Positions 28,108-37,078 of a stretch of DNA of 64,000 nt are shown piece by piece. How positions within the stretch are numbered: position 1 is the first letter of the stretch; the number at the start of each line of letters is the position of its first letter. Under the pieces are notes generated by a model. The model did not search any database, was not told where the DNA came from, and saw nothing but the letters and a program-made list of their open reading frames with translations. The translations under genes and the position numbers were made by a program. The DNA comes from Herbinix sp. (GTDB lineage Bacteria; Bacillota; Clostridia; Lachnospirales; Lachnospiraceae): positions 1-64,000 of the forward strand of contig JARBTJ010000009.1 in assembly GCA_029240245.1 (NCBI GenBank), in the 5' to 3' direction.

Positions 28108-28965
28108 CTACCGATCAAAGGTATATAGATATAGATCCTCGAGAGACGGTCGTACTTGCGTAAGTTCAAACCCTCCTGGCGGTACATCACAGAGAAAGCG
28201 AATGATTAAGGAGTCATCATACTTGGCAATATTACATAGCTTATAACTTTTAAGTTCCTGAGGAATTGTCTCCCCTTGAATTACAACTTCATAAACCTTG
28301 CCCTCTGCTCTTTTGATGATTTCACCCACCGGTTCACTGGCTACCAGCTTACCCTCCTTTAACAAGGCCACCTCTTTCGAGATGAATTCAATATCCTGTA
28401 CAACATGAGTCGCAAGAATTACGATGCTACCCAAGGCCGTCTCGGCGATCAAATTCCGAAGGCGAATTCGTTCCTTTGGATCAAGTCCGGCCGTCGGCTC
28501 ATCCAGAATTAATATCTTCGGCTGATTTAGCAGTGCCTGAGCAATTAATATCCGCTGCTTCATTCCCCCCGAAAAGCCTCCAAGCTTCTTATTCGCATCC
28601 TGTGTAAGGTTTAGAAGTTCAAGCAGCTCCATAATCCTTTCGCTCGGCCTTTTAACACCTTTTAGTGCCGCTATGTATCTAAGAAAATCTAGTGCGGTAA
28701 ACTCATTATATATGGTTTGCTGCTGCGGCATAAAACCTAAAAGCTGTCGAAATTCTTTATCCAGCACGCGAATACTTTTGCCGTTATAAAGGACATCTCC
28801 GCTGTCCTGTCTGATATTACCCACAATAATATTCATTAAAGTACTTTTTCCTGCTCCGTTTGGTCCCAGGAGTCCATAAATGCCCGGTGTTAATTTGAGC
28901 GAAAAGGAATCCAAAGCCTTCTTGGCACCGTAATGTTTGGATACGCAATCTATGATAAGCTCCAT
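28108..28965 (-). CDS. ABC transporter ATP-binding protein (ABC-2 exporter type)
   Basis: This 285-residue cytoplasmic ATPase has Walker A GPNGAGKST, Q-loop GFMPQQ, signature FSGGMKQR, Walker B ILILDEPTAGLDP and switch histidine in LATHVVQD. The sequence style (YGLLGPNGAGKSTLMNIIVG) and the C-terminal regulatory segment are those of CcmA/NatA-like exporter ATPases rather than importers. It is directly followed by the permease gene. It lies 42 bases after a solute-binding-type lipoprotein gene in the same direction, suggesting one transcription unit. Ribosome site AAAGGGG. Confidence 0.92.
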   Translation of the reverse strand: MELIIDCVSKHYGAKKALDSFSLKLTPGIYGLLGPNGAGKSTLMNIIVGNIRQDSGDVLYNGKSIRVLDKEFRQLLGFMPQQQTIYNEFTALDFLRYIAALKGVKRPSERIMELLELLNLTQDANKKLGGFSGGMKQRILIAQALLNQPKILILDEPTAGLDPKERIRLRNLIAETALGSIVILATHVVQDIEFISKEVALLKEGKLVASEPVGEIIKRAEGKVYEVVIQGETIPQELKSYKLCNIAKYDDSLIIRFLCDVPPGGFELTQVRPSLEDLYLYTFDR

Positions 28966-29007
28966 ATGAATATTTCCCCTTTCCTATTTGAAGCAATAAA
29001 ACATGGA

Positions 29008-30603
29008 TTAATTATTTCTATGTTCTCTCCACCATACTTCAATTTGACTATTTATATTATCAATAACCTTATCAATTCCTGCCTGCTCTAACTCTAACGT
29101 AAATTCGGCTACGTCTGCCTCTATATCCTGACTTTCACCTTTCCATAAGTATTTATATACCTCACTTAATTCACTTATTAAGCTTAATTCTTCCAGAACT
29201 TCATCATAGTTAATCGGCATAGTTAAAAGCTTCGATTCAGATACCTCATTATAAATTTGATTTAATCCATCGATTGGATTGAATACAGGACTATCTATTC
29301 TATTACCCAAAATCTCTCGTACAAGAATAGCTCGTTCCCTATTTTTAAAATATGATACGCTTCCATCCTCATTAATCTGGTAATCCTGACCTTCTATTCC
29401 ATAACATAAAATAGAAGCCAATTCCTCATCCGTAGCTAAAGCAGCTAATAATCGAAAAGCTTCCTCCGGGTGTTTCGACCACGCGGTTATTCCGTTTATA
29501 CTAGGATAATGGGGTTGAATATAAGCTTCAGCTGCAATTTTGTATTTTATATCAAAAACACTTGTATTCTGATTACTATTTCCAGTTAAAGTTGCACCAT
29601 TATAAGCTTTAATTCCTTTAATGTCCTTTTCCAACTGCAAAGCCTTATTCGGGTAAGGATACGAAGTTCTAACAAAAACTTTTCCGGTTTCAAATATATT
29701 AGGATCTAATGTATTTTGATTTTTAGCATATTGCTTTATTAATCCTTTATTTCTTAAGCGTTCCAATGTTTTCAAGTGCTCCATGATATACGGTTGATCC
29801 ATAAGCTTCACGACTTTAGGTATCTCAGATTGCTGGTCAATTAATATCATGGTACTGCTCCCACATAAAAAACTATATCCTGAAGATAGAGGAATACTTT
29901 CTATACTTAATGGAATAATCGTATTCTCACAATTTTGTTTAAATTCCTCTAAAATGTTTTCTAAATCGGATAGCTTTGTGACTGTATCAGGAACAGCTAT
30001 ATTATATTTATTTGCTAAATCCATATTAAAGGTGAAGCCATAAGCTAATTGATAATCTGCATATAATGGAATAGAATAGATATTTTCATCTATCCTATGC
30101 GTATTCCACAATTTATCAGGTATTGAATCCTTTACTTTAGTTCCAATGCTTGTCTCAAGATATTGATTTAATGTGATAAATACACCCTCCTGAACGTACT
30201 CCAAGTAATAGTTATGTAAATCCGTATAATATGACCAGCCTACATTATATATATCTGCATCTAACTCTTTCGCTAGAGTCGGGACATCATATCTACTTTT
30301 TTGACCGTCATTAGAAAAATAATCCGAATAATTTGTGGTTACTAATTTAATCTTAAAATCATATCCCTTTTCTTTTAATTTTTGATTAAAAAGACTTATA
30401 GTATCCTCTGGTAAATCACTTAGCCCAGACATACTATCTCCCATCCAGGTGATTATTATTCTAGTATCCTCTTTATCAACATGTAGCGTTTCAGTATCGC
30501 TGTTATTCATTATATTATCTTCACTCTTTTTGCTAGAGCATCCAATTAAAAGGTATGCGGATAATATTGTAATACACAAAAATAGCAGGTATACTCTTTT
30601 CAT
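29008..30603 (-). CDS. extracellular solute-binding lipoprotein (paralogue A)
   Basis: This 531-residue lipoprotein has signal peptide and lipobox LLIGC, then a short spacer and a solute-binding-protein-like fold of the family 1 type (ITWMGDSMSGLSDLPEDTI, ADIYNVGWSYYTDLHNYY, IYSIPLYADYQLAYGFTFNMDLA, GITAWSKHPEEAFRLLAAL, GIEGQDYQINEDG). It is clearly paralogous to the protein encoded at 32192-33859. No import permease is nearby: the gene runs directly into an ABC-2 exporter-type pair. It may therefore sense or present a ligand rather than import it (inference). Ribosome site AGGAGG. Confidence 0.8.
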   Translation of the reverse strand: MKRVYLLFLCITILSAYLLIGCSSKKSEDNIMNNSDTETLHVDKEDTRIIITWMGDSMSGLSDLPEDTISLFNQKLKEKGYDFKIKLVTTNYSDYFSNDGQKSRYDVPTLAKELDADIYNVGWSYYTDLHNYYLEYVQEGVFITLNQYLETSIGTKVKDSIPDKLWNTHRIDENIYSIPLYADYQLAYGFTFNMDLANKYNIAVPDTVTKLSDLENILEEFKQNCENTIIPLSIESIPLSSGYSFLCGSSTMILIDQQSEIPKVVKLMDQPYIMEHLKTLERLRNKGLIKQYAKNQNTLDPNIFETGKVFVRTSYPYPNKALQLEKDIKGIKAYNGATLTGNSNQNTSVFDIKYKIAAEAYIQPHYPSINGITAWSKHPEEAFRLLAALATDEELASILCYGIEGQDYQINEDGSVSYFKNRERAILVREILGNRIDSPVFNPIDGLNQIYNEVSESKLLTMPINYDEVLEELSLISELSEVYKYLWKGESQDIEADVAEFTLELEQAGIDKVIDNINSQIEVWWREHRNN

Positions 30604-30706
30604 CGAAGCCTCCTAGTTCTATTCCCCATATCTTGGGTATCCAATATAGATGATAAAATTGTGTTATATTGTTTGTTTCTATATCACCTTGTTATAAAAT
30701 AATGAT

Positions 30707-30855
30707 AGGTGTTTACGAAACAATATAGTTTTTGCTATTGCACACACAACACATACTATTCCTCCGCTTAAGCACTTCCTACGGCTTAACTTCCGCTCCG
30801 GAGTAGTATATGTTGTATGCGCAATTAATACAGATTTTGAGTTTCGCAAACGCCT
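30707..30855. repeat. full palindromic intergenic repeat
   Basis: This is an element of about 150 bases whose two halves are inverted copies: the left end AGGTGTTTACGAAAC pairs with the right end GTTTCGCAAACGCCT, then ATTGCACACACAACA with TGTTGTATGCGCAAT, then TACTATTCCTCCG with a matching block. The reverse complement of its centre contains GCGGAAGTTAAGCC. A short frame inside it is not a gene. Related copies are at 21008, 39985 and 52201. Confidence 0.7.
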
Positions 30856-30903
30856 TATAAAAATAATTAATATAATTGTATCAACGAAATACTTCATATT
30901 GAT

Positions 30904-32136
30904 TTACCCCAAAGGAATCACATGCTTGTTCCACCGATTTTCATATAAATCCCTCTTATAAATCCAGAAATAATGAAATCCGGCTTCATCACCAACAAGG
31001 CCAATAAAACGGTTTGAGGTTTCAAACATTAACTGTGGATATTCCTTACATTCCGATAAAGTTTCCTCTATTAAACCAGTCTTAATGTCATAATAAGCAA
31101 TGGATGATTTATTACCTCTTAGGAATATCTTTCCATCCAAAAGCGAAAATTCCCCAAAGCTTATATTCTGCTCTTCTAGTAGCTTAATATGCTCCATTGT
31201 AGTAAGATCAATCTTATATAAGGTATAAGTATCCTCTTTAGAATTCGGAGTGGAATAAAAAATACTGCTTTCATAGATACCACATACACTTGTATTTTCA
31301 TATTGTTTTATGACAGGAGAACAATCCTTGGTATCTAAATTATAAACATAGAAATTTTTAATAAAAGTAGATTCGCCAAATGATTCTCTGTCATATGTCA
31401 TACCAGGCTCTTCGTCAATATAGTTGTACATAAATACCACATAATTTTCCTCTATTCCGATCAGGTTATACTCCTGCATAACTCCTTCCAACGGACCTAC
31501 CAGTCTTTCATATCTTCCTGTAATCAAATCATACTGCCCAATAAAAGCATCTCTGGCCAGATATGTATCCTTATATTTCGGATCATAATCTTCCTCCGTA
31601 GGTACATAACTGGCATAATATAATTTATCCCGGTAAATAAAAATCTTATTACCCATGGTTCCTTCCAAATCAGTAAGCTTCTGTCTGTTTGAACCATCCT
31701 TATTTGCTTTATATAAAGCAATGGTATTATAAGAACCTTCAAATATCAGGTAATACATTTTTTCCTTATACATAAAAAAAGTATCAGGAATCGCTTCAAA
31801 AGCAGCATAACACCCCTCATAATTGGAGGTACCCCTAAAGTGGGTACAATCAGGGCGGCTACATACGGGCATTACTTCCTCCAACGCAAAGTCATATACC
31901 TGTATCACGTTATCACCTGAAAATTTGGTAAATAGGCCGTCTTCAAATACGGATGCTGTAAATCTCCAAGGAACAAGCTCCAGCTCCTCACGATTTACAA
32001 TTTTTGTTTCTCCATACCCATCTGTGATAGGAGTGTTATCTCCCTCAACAATCTCATTCGATTTCCCCTTGCATGCCAGGAGTACTCCGGAAATGAAAAG
32101 CGTAAGTCCGAAGTATAGGATTGATTTAGCTTTCAT
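30904..32136 (-). CDS. propeller-like lipoprotein with CSRPDCTH motif
   Basis: This 410-residue lipoprotein has signal peptide and lipobox LLAC (about Cys22). Repeated blocks such as KMYYLIFEGSYNTIALYKANKDGSNRQKLT, KLYYASY and SIAYYDIKTGLIEE suggest a six- or seven-bladed beta-propeller of the DUF5050-like kind. The motif MPVCSRPDCTH near residue 90-100 is a pattern I associate with clostridial surface lipoproteins; the two cysteines and the histidine could bind metal or form a disulfide. It lies between the two paralogous solute-binding lipoprotein genes, all on the same strand, so it is probably a partner. Ribosome site AAGGAGG. Function unknown. Confidence 0.7.
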   Translation of the reverse strand: MKAKSILYFGLTLFISGVLLACKGKSNEIVEGDNTPITDGYGETKIVNREELELVPWRFTASVFEDGLFTKFSGDNVIQVYDFALEEVMPVCSRPDCTHFRGTSNYEGCYAAFEAIPDTFFMYKEKMYYLIFEGSYNTIALYKANKDGSNRQKLTDLEGTMGNKIFIYRDKLYYASYVPTEEDYDPKYKDTYLARDAFIGQYDLITGRYERLVGPLEGVMQEYNLIGIEENYVVFMYNYIDEEPGMTYDRESFGESTFIKNFYVYNLDTKDCSPVIKQYENTSVCGIYESSIFYSTPNSKEDTYTLYKIDLTTMEHIKLLEEQNISFGEFSLLDGKIFLRGNKSSIAYYDIKTGLIEETLSECKEYPQLMFETSNRFIGLVGDEAGFHYFWIYKRDLYENRWNKHVIPLG

Positions 32137-32191
32137 ATGATCCTCCTTGTTTGTAAAGTTGTTGACTTACTAGATTTATTTGAAGTGGTTA

Positions 32192-33859
32192 TTACTTCTT
32201 ATTCCACCACTCCTCAATCTGCTTATTAATGCTATCTATTACCTTGTCAATTCCAGCCTCCTCAAGCTCTTTTTTAAAATTATATAATTCCGTAGATAGA
32301 TCCTGACTTTCGCCTTTCCATAGATATTCATACTTTTCATTAATTTTACTAACAGAATTTAATTCATTTAAAAATTCTTCAACGTTTACTGGCATGGTTA
32401 AAAGCTTAAACTCAGGCGTATTTTCATACATTTCATCTATATTATCCACCGGATTAAATACTGGCCCTTTTACTCTATTTCCAAAAACCTCAGAGGCTAG
32501 AATACCACGACCTCGATCTTCCATATATGTTAAACGCCCATTATCATTTATTTGATAATCCTGACCTTCTATTCCATAAAGCAGAATTTGTGCCAATTCT
32601 TCATCCGTCGCTAACGCACAAAGAAGTTGAAAAGCCTCCCTAGGATGTTCTGACCATGAGGTTATCCCGTTTACACTTGAATTATGAGGAAGAATATAAG
32701 AATCAGAGGATAAGCGATATTCCGTATCAAAAAATTTGATATTTTCAGATAAAACTCCATTATATTCTATTATACTATCAATATCTTCATACCTTTGTAA
32801 TTCCCTCTGCGGATATAGATAGGAGGCACTTACAAAAACTTTTCCTCTTTCAAATACATTAAAGTCCATACTTGTAGGATTTTTATCGTACTGCTTTATC
32901 AAGCCTTTTTCTTTGAAACGCTTCAAGGTTTGGAGATGGTCTAGGATATAAGGGTTCTCCATAGCATTGATAGCTATGGGTATTTCGGTTTCCTGATTAA
33001 ACAAAATTAATGTTCCACTTCCTAAAAAATAATCAAATCCCTTCAGGAGAGGCTTACTTACAATACATAGTGGAATTACTTTGTCTTGGCACTTTTGTTG
33101 AACTTCCTCCAGCAACTCTTCTAAATCGGATATTTTTGTTACCCTATCCGGAATCGAAAGATTATATTGTCTCGCGATGTCCATATTAAATGTATAACCA
33201 AAAGCCATGGGGTAATCCGCATACAGTGAAACCGTGTAAATGTTATCTCCCAGCATATGTGTCTTCCAGACCTTTTCGGGAATTGCTGCTTTCGCAAGTT
33301 TCCCTTCGTCCGTTTCAAGGTATTCGTTTAATGGTAGAAAGATACCCTCATGCACGTACTCATAATAGTAATTACTTCTATCAGTAAAATGAGTCATACC
33401 TACATTAAAAATATCTACATTAAGGCTTTTCGCAAGCTCCGGAATATCAAATCTTTCAATATTTTCATACGAAAAGTAATCAGAATAATCTTCTACTATT
33501 AACTTTAATTTAAATTCGTAACCTTTTTCTTTTAATTTGTCATTAAAAAGTTTTATGCTATCCTCAGGTAACCTATTTAACCCTGACAATCGATCTACCA
33601 TCCAGGTAATTGTTGGTATGCTTTCTTCATTATCTTCCTGCATCGTAGGTATATCTGTAGTACTAGATTTTTCGTTCCTATGTTCTGTTTGTGATCGCTC
33701 TTGGTTGATTTGTTCATCGTCATATAATTCTTTATTTAATAATTCCTCGTCGTATGGTTCTTCATTAGGAGGTCCTATCTTATTTGTACAACCTACAAAT
33801 AACCAAATAATTAGAAATGCTAATACTAATAATTTCATATCATATCTATTTCGTGCCAT
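32192..33859 (-). CDS. extracellular solute-binding lipoprotein (paralogue B)
   Basis: This 555-residue lipoprotein has lipobox LFVGC and a longer charged spacer (Glu/Asp/Asn-rich) before a solute-binding fold that parallels paralogue A motif by motif: ITWMVDRLSGLNRLPEDSI, LNVDIFNVGMTHFTD, IYTVSLYADYPMAFGYTFNMD, GITSWSEHPREAFQLLCAL and GIEGQDYQINDNG. The longest frame starts at 33874, but that ATG overlaps the GGGAGGTG ribosome site, so ATG 33859 is chosen. It has a strong promoter and appears to head the lipoprotein/ABC group, sharing upstream sequence elements with the GH43 gene. This points to a polysaccharide-linked role, an inference. Confidence 0.8.
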   Translation of the reverse strand: MARNRYDMKLLVLAFLIIWLFVGCTNKIGPPNEEPYDEELLNKELYDDEQINQERSQTEHRNEKSSTTDIPTMQEDNEESIPTITWMVDRLSGLNRLPEDSIKLFNDKLKEKGYEFKLKLIVEDYSDYFSYENIERFDIPELAKSLNVDIFNVGMTHFTDRSNYYYEYVHEGIFLPLNEYLETDEGKLAKAAIPEKVWKTHMLGDNIYTVSLYADYPMAFGYTFNMDIARQYNLSIPDRVTKISDLEELLEEVQQKCQDKVIPLCIVSKPLLKGFDYFLGSGTLILFNQETEIPIAINAMENPYILDHLQTLKRFKEKGLIKQYDKNPTSMDFNVFERGKVFVSASYLYPQRELQRYEDIDSIIEYNGVLSENIKFFDTEYRLSSDSYILPHNSSVNGITSWSEHPREAFQLLCALATDEELAQILLYGIEGQDYQINDNGRLTYMEDRGRGILASEVFGNRVKGPVFNPVDNIDEMYENTPEFKLLTMPVNVEEFLNELNSVSKINEKYEYLWKGESQDLSTELYNFKKELEEAGIDKVIDSINKQIEEWWNKK

Positions 33860-33886
33860 GTTACACCTCCCCATATTTTACCATTT

Positions 33887-33924
33887 GATATATCTTATTA
33901 TAATGTATATATCTGTAAAGTCAA
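33887..33924 (-). promoter_or_regulatory. promoter of the paralogue B lipoprotein gene
   Basis: On the minus strand -35 TTGACT (33924-33919) and -10 TATAAT (33902-33897) are 16 bases apart. A GATATATC palindrome (33887-33894) begins two bases after the -10, the same arrangement as in the GH43 promoter at 23.6 kb. Confidence 0.65.
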
Positions 33925-33977
33925 CCATTTTTACTTTTATTTCTTTTTTATTCTATTATAATCCATAATGCGACTAC

Positions 33978-34060
33978 TATGATATATCTATTAAAACCCT
34001 AATATAGCAGGGAATAGATCTAAGCAATTATGTAAATAATATGTCATATTTTATATATAA
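33978..34060 (-). promoter_or_regulatory. upstream copy of the regulatory module shared with GH43
   Basis: The block TATGATATATCTATTA (33978-33993) is identical over 16 bases to 23632-23647. It is followed, as there, by CTAAGCAAT and by ATATGTCATATTT (starting about 34039). This second element lies about 120-200 bases before the gene start and may hold an extra promoter or regulator sites. Confidence 0.6.
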
Positions 34061-34225
34061 AGGTACGTTAATATTAGCTGCGTTATCTTATGGTGAGTCA
34101 ACTAACGATAGCAATGTAATTTTACCCTTTCATTATATATAACTATTTTTTATATAAAATCTTTCACTAAAATTTCCAAATAGTCAATAATTTTTATATA
34201 TGATGCTATTTGTAATCATTAAACC

Positions 34226-34267
34226 AAAAAAACTTGAGTAACTAGCAATAAGTTTCTCAAGCTTTTT
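34226..34267. terminator. bidirectional terminator
   Basis: The stem AACTTGAG (34231-34238) / CTCAAGCTT (34256-34264) has an A run before it and a T run after it, so it can end transcription from either side, including the helicase gene on the minus strand. Confidence 0.65.
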
Positions 34268-34280
34268 ATTCATATAATAA

Positions 34281-34400
34281 GGTTATAGTGTCAAAAGCAC
34301 CTTCGGTGCTTTCGTGCTACAATATACTGATATGGAAGCTTGCTTCCGTATCAGTATATTGTAGTACGAAAAGTGCGTAGTACCTTTTGACACTCTAACC
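34281..34400. repeat. 120-base near-perfect inverted repeat
   Basis: Arms of about 58 bases pair almost throughout: GGTTATAGTGTCAAAAG at the left with CTTTTGACACTCTAACC at the right, and CTACAATATACTGATA with TATCAGTATATTGTAG nearer the centre, closing on GGAAGC-tt-GCTTCC. The left arm also contains a small AAGCAC-cttcg-GTGCTT hairpin. No coding capacity and no second copy were seen. It could be a miniature transposon remnant or a very large terminator for the helicase gene. Confidence 0.65.
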
Positions 34401-34440
34401 ATAATAATGAAACCCTATTTAATTATATACTGCTTTAATG

Positions 34441-36600
34441 TCATTCTACTTCCCTACCCAGATACTCTAATTTGATCCGGAAATTAATGCTTCTGGTTGT
34501 TTCCATCCGGTCAAACTGGATCTCATAGCTGGAGGTCTCCTGATTAATATTTACAATGACACCTTGCCCGAATACGCTGTGTTTGACGATATCTTTAATC
34601 TTAAGGCTTTTATTACTGCCGTTAAGCTTCATCTCATTCTGTTCAATGTATTGACAGGCATCTCTTTCTAAGCGTCCTGCTAATTCTACTGTATAATTTA
34701 AGTAGGCCTTCTCCACATTAAAGATAAACCGTGAGGGATATCGGAAGGACCCATCATAATTAATTCCCTCCGCATCACTTAGGAACAGTGCATTCTCCGC
34801 TCTTGTGTAGGCAACGTAGGCAAGCCTTCGCTCCTCCTCCATCTTATCCTGGGTATCGATATGCTTGCTTGGGAAGACTCCTTCATTCAAGCCGCATACG
34901 AATACGAAGGGAAATTCCAGACCCTTTGCGGTATGAATGGTCATCATCTGAACGGAATCTATGCTTTCCTTCTGATCTAAGTTAGTAAACAGTGATATTT
35001 TCTCCAAATAATCGGTCAAAGCGCACTCTTCACCTGCTGTATTTTCATACTCGAATATCGACTGCTTCAGTTCTGCGAGATTATCTAATCGGTCCTGTTC
35101 TCCGTTGGTTCGAAGGAGGGCTTCGTAGCCGCTGTCATTTAAGACGCCGGTAAGAAGCTCGGAAAGCTTCATTTCTTCATAAACTGCTTTATATTTATCT
35201 ATCAGAGCGATAAAATCCTTTGCACCTGTCTTCTTAAATATTTCATCGTTAAGATTTGTTTGAAGAGCACTGTACATAGTACAATTATTTTTCTCTACAT
35301 GATCCTTTAAAAATGCCATGCGCTTCTCCCCTACATTTCGTTTGGGAAGATTTACGATTCTGGTAAAAGAAATGTCATCTGCATAAGCAATCATACGAAG
35401 GTAGCATAGCACATCCTTAATTTCCTTGCGTTTATAAAATTCGATTCCACTGTAAATGGTATAAGGAATCTTCTCTTTAATGAATATTTCTTCAAAGCTT
35501 CTGGATACAAAGTGTGAACGATAAAGAATGGCGATATTGCGAAGACTCTTTCCGCTTTCGATAATCAATTTAATCTGCGTCGCAATCCACTCTGCTTCTG
35601 CCTTGGTCGTTCTGGCATGATGAAAAATGACCGGAATCTCTATATTCTTCATGGGTATTAAGCTTTTCTCAATACGCTTTTTATTCTTTGTTATTAAGGA
35701 ATTTGATACATTGATAATATTCGGTGTGGAACGGTAATTCTTATTCATAAGTATGGTCTGCGCTGACGGGTATTCCTTATCGAAATTAAGAATATACTCC
35801 ACCTTTGCCCCTCGCCAGGAATAGATGGTCTGGTCCGGATCGCCCACGATAAATAGATTATGATGATAGTCACTGAGTATCTGCGCCAGCTTATACTGCC
35901 TCACATTAACATCCTGGAACTCATCCACCATGATATATTCCAGCTTCTTCTGCCATTTTAAGCGGATATCCTCATGATTTTCATAGATATAAAGAGCAAA
36001 ATTAATTAGATCATCAAAATCTAGGGCATAACATTTTTTCTGCTCGTATAAATAGCGGTAGAATATGGCGTCCTTTTCATTCTCCGCATTCAGGAACTTA
36101 CTTTTCAACTCATCATGATTGGTATTTAGGATATCCTTTAAGTAATCCTCACGACATTTTCGAAAGGTAATCATATCCGTAATGGTCGAAAAGGTGTAAT
36201 TCTTTGAATTTAACCCCATATCCTCAAATATGGAATGAAGCATAGCATTCACATCCTCCATATCCAGAATCATAAAGCTTTTGGGATAGTTCAGAACATG
36301 AATCTCCTCCTTCAGCACCTGAACGCAAAACCCGTGGAAGGTACAGATATACCCCGTATCATTATCTCCGATCATGGTTCGGATTCGCTTCTTCATTTCA
36401 TTGGCTGCCTTATTAGTAAAGGTTACACATAAGATATTGGAGGTGGCGATACCAAGTTCATTGACCAGATAGGCAAATCGATTGGTTAAAGCCTTGGTCT
36501 TGCCAGACCCGGCACCGGCAATCACGCGAATATAGCCTTCAGTGGAAGCTACCGCCTGTCTCTGCTCCTCATTTAAATTCTCCAAGATATCTGCTGCCAT
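34441..36600 (-). CDS. pcrA: ATP-dependent DNA helicase, UvrD/PcrA family
   Basis: This 719-residue superfamily 1 helicase unwinds DNA 3' to 5' in repair and replication restart. Visible motifs are the Q motif LNEEQRQAV, Walker A GAGSGKT (about 29-35), motif Ia CVTFTNKAANEMKKR, Walker B VDEFQD, motif III VGDPDQTIYSWRGA, motif IV NYRSTPNI, motif V MTIHTAKGLEFPFVFV and motif VI EERRLAYVAYTRAE. The C-terminal end has a short SH3/Tudor-like stretch (HSVFGQGVIVNIN) seen in PcrA proteins that touch RNA polymerase. The length is close to standard PcrA. Start set by AGGAGG. This may be a second paralogue rather than the main PcrA; that cannot be told here. Confidence 0.9.
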   Translation of the reverse strand: MAADILENLNEEQRQAVASTEGYIRVIAGAGSGKTKALTNRFAYLVNELGIATSNILCVTFTNKAANEMKKRIRTMIGDNDTGYICTFHGFCVQVLKEEIHVLNYPKSFMILDMEDVNAMLHSIFEDMGLNSKNYTFSTITDMITFRKCREDYLKDILNTNHDELKSKFLNAENEKDAIFYRYLYEQKKCYALDFDDLINFALYIYENHEDIRLKWQKKLEYIMVDEFQDVNVRQYKLAQILSDYHHNLFIVGDPDQTIYSWRGAKVEYILNFDKEYPSAQTILMNKNYRSTPNIINVSNSLITKNKKRIEKSLIPMKNIEIPVIFHHARTTKAEAEWIATQIKLIIESGKSLRNIAILYRSHFVSRSFEEIFIKEKIPYTIYSGIEFYKRKEIKDVLCYLRMIAYADDISFTRIVNLPKRNVGEKRMAFLKDHVEKNNCTMYSALQTNLNDEIFKKTGAKDFIALIDKYKAVYEEMKLSELLTGVLNDSGYEALLRTNGEQDRLDNLAELKQSIFEYENTAGEECALTDYLEKISLFTNLDQKESIDSVQMMTIHTAKGLEFPFVFVCGLNEGVFPSKHIDTQDKMEEERRLAYVAYTRAENALFLSDAEGINYDGSFRYPSRFIFNVEKAYLNYTVELAGRLERDACQYIEQNEMKLNGSNKSLKIKDIVKHSVFGQGVIVNINQETSSYEIQFDRMETTRSINFRIKLEYLGREVE

Positions 36601-36898
36601 AACAACCTCCTATCAGCCTAATAAAATAGTACTCCAATCCAACAACATCCAAAAGTTCGGCCGGAAAAAAGTCTTGCTTCCTGCCGAATTAATATTTATA
36701 TACAGTTTACCATACGTATGTTCGTGTGGCAAGATTTCTTTAATACTTCTGAACTATGCCACTATCTTTATTGATTATAAACTCAGTTCCCTTTATTATG
36801 GGCATTAATAGGACAAGGTGCATATTATATAAGCGAGCGGCTGCATCTCCCCACGCAGCCGCTCTAATAAAGCAATCTATTTCAATTTCCCCTATTGA
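36601..36898. other. intergenic region with two hairpins
   Basis: A TTCGGC...GCCGAA hairpin lies at about 36655-36690. A strong GC-rich hairpin GAGCGGCTGC (36835-36844) / GCAGCCGCTC (36855-36864) without a long T run follows; it could end the UvrA-like transcription unit read from elsewhere or be a structural element. No gene was recognised. Confidence 0.4.
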
Positions 36899-37020
36899 AA
36901 CCTAATAAAAAGTAACCTTGTAAAAGTAAAACCTTGTTAAATGTGAAACCTTGCTAAAAGCGTAACCTAGCTAAATGCGAAACCTTGTTAAATGCGTAAC
37001 CTTGCTAAAAGCGATACCTT
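36899..37020. repeat. 17-base tandem repeat, about six units
   Basis: Units of the form GCGWAACCTTGYTAAAW follow each other directly with a 17-base period and small changes, ending just before the 3' end of the UvrA-like gene. The units lack intervening spacers, so this is a minisatellite and not a CRISPR array. Confidence 0.75.
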
Positions 37021-37078
37021 ATCTGCTTAGCGAAGTGTTTAGCCGATCTTCTATCTGCCGGAACATAATCCCTTACCA

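Noticed and set aside
30679-30897. Minus-strand frame of 72 residues
   Set aside because: It lies within the palindromic repeat and has no protein-like composition or ribosome site.
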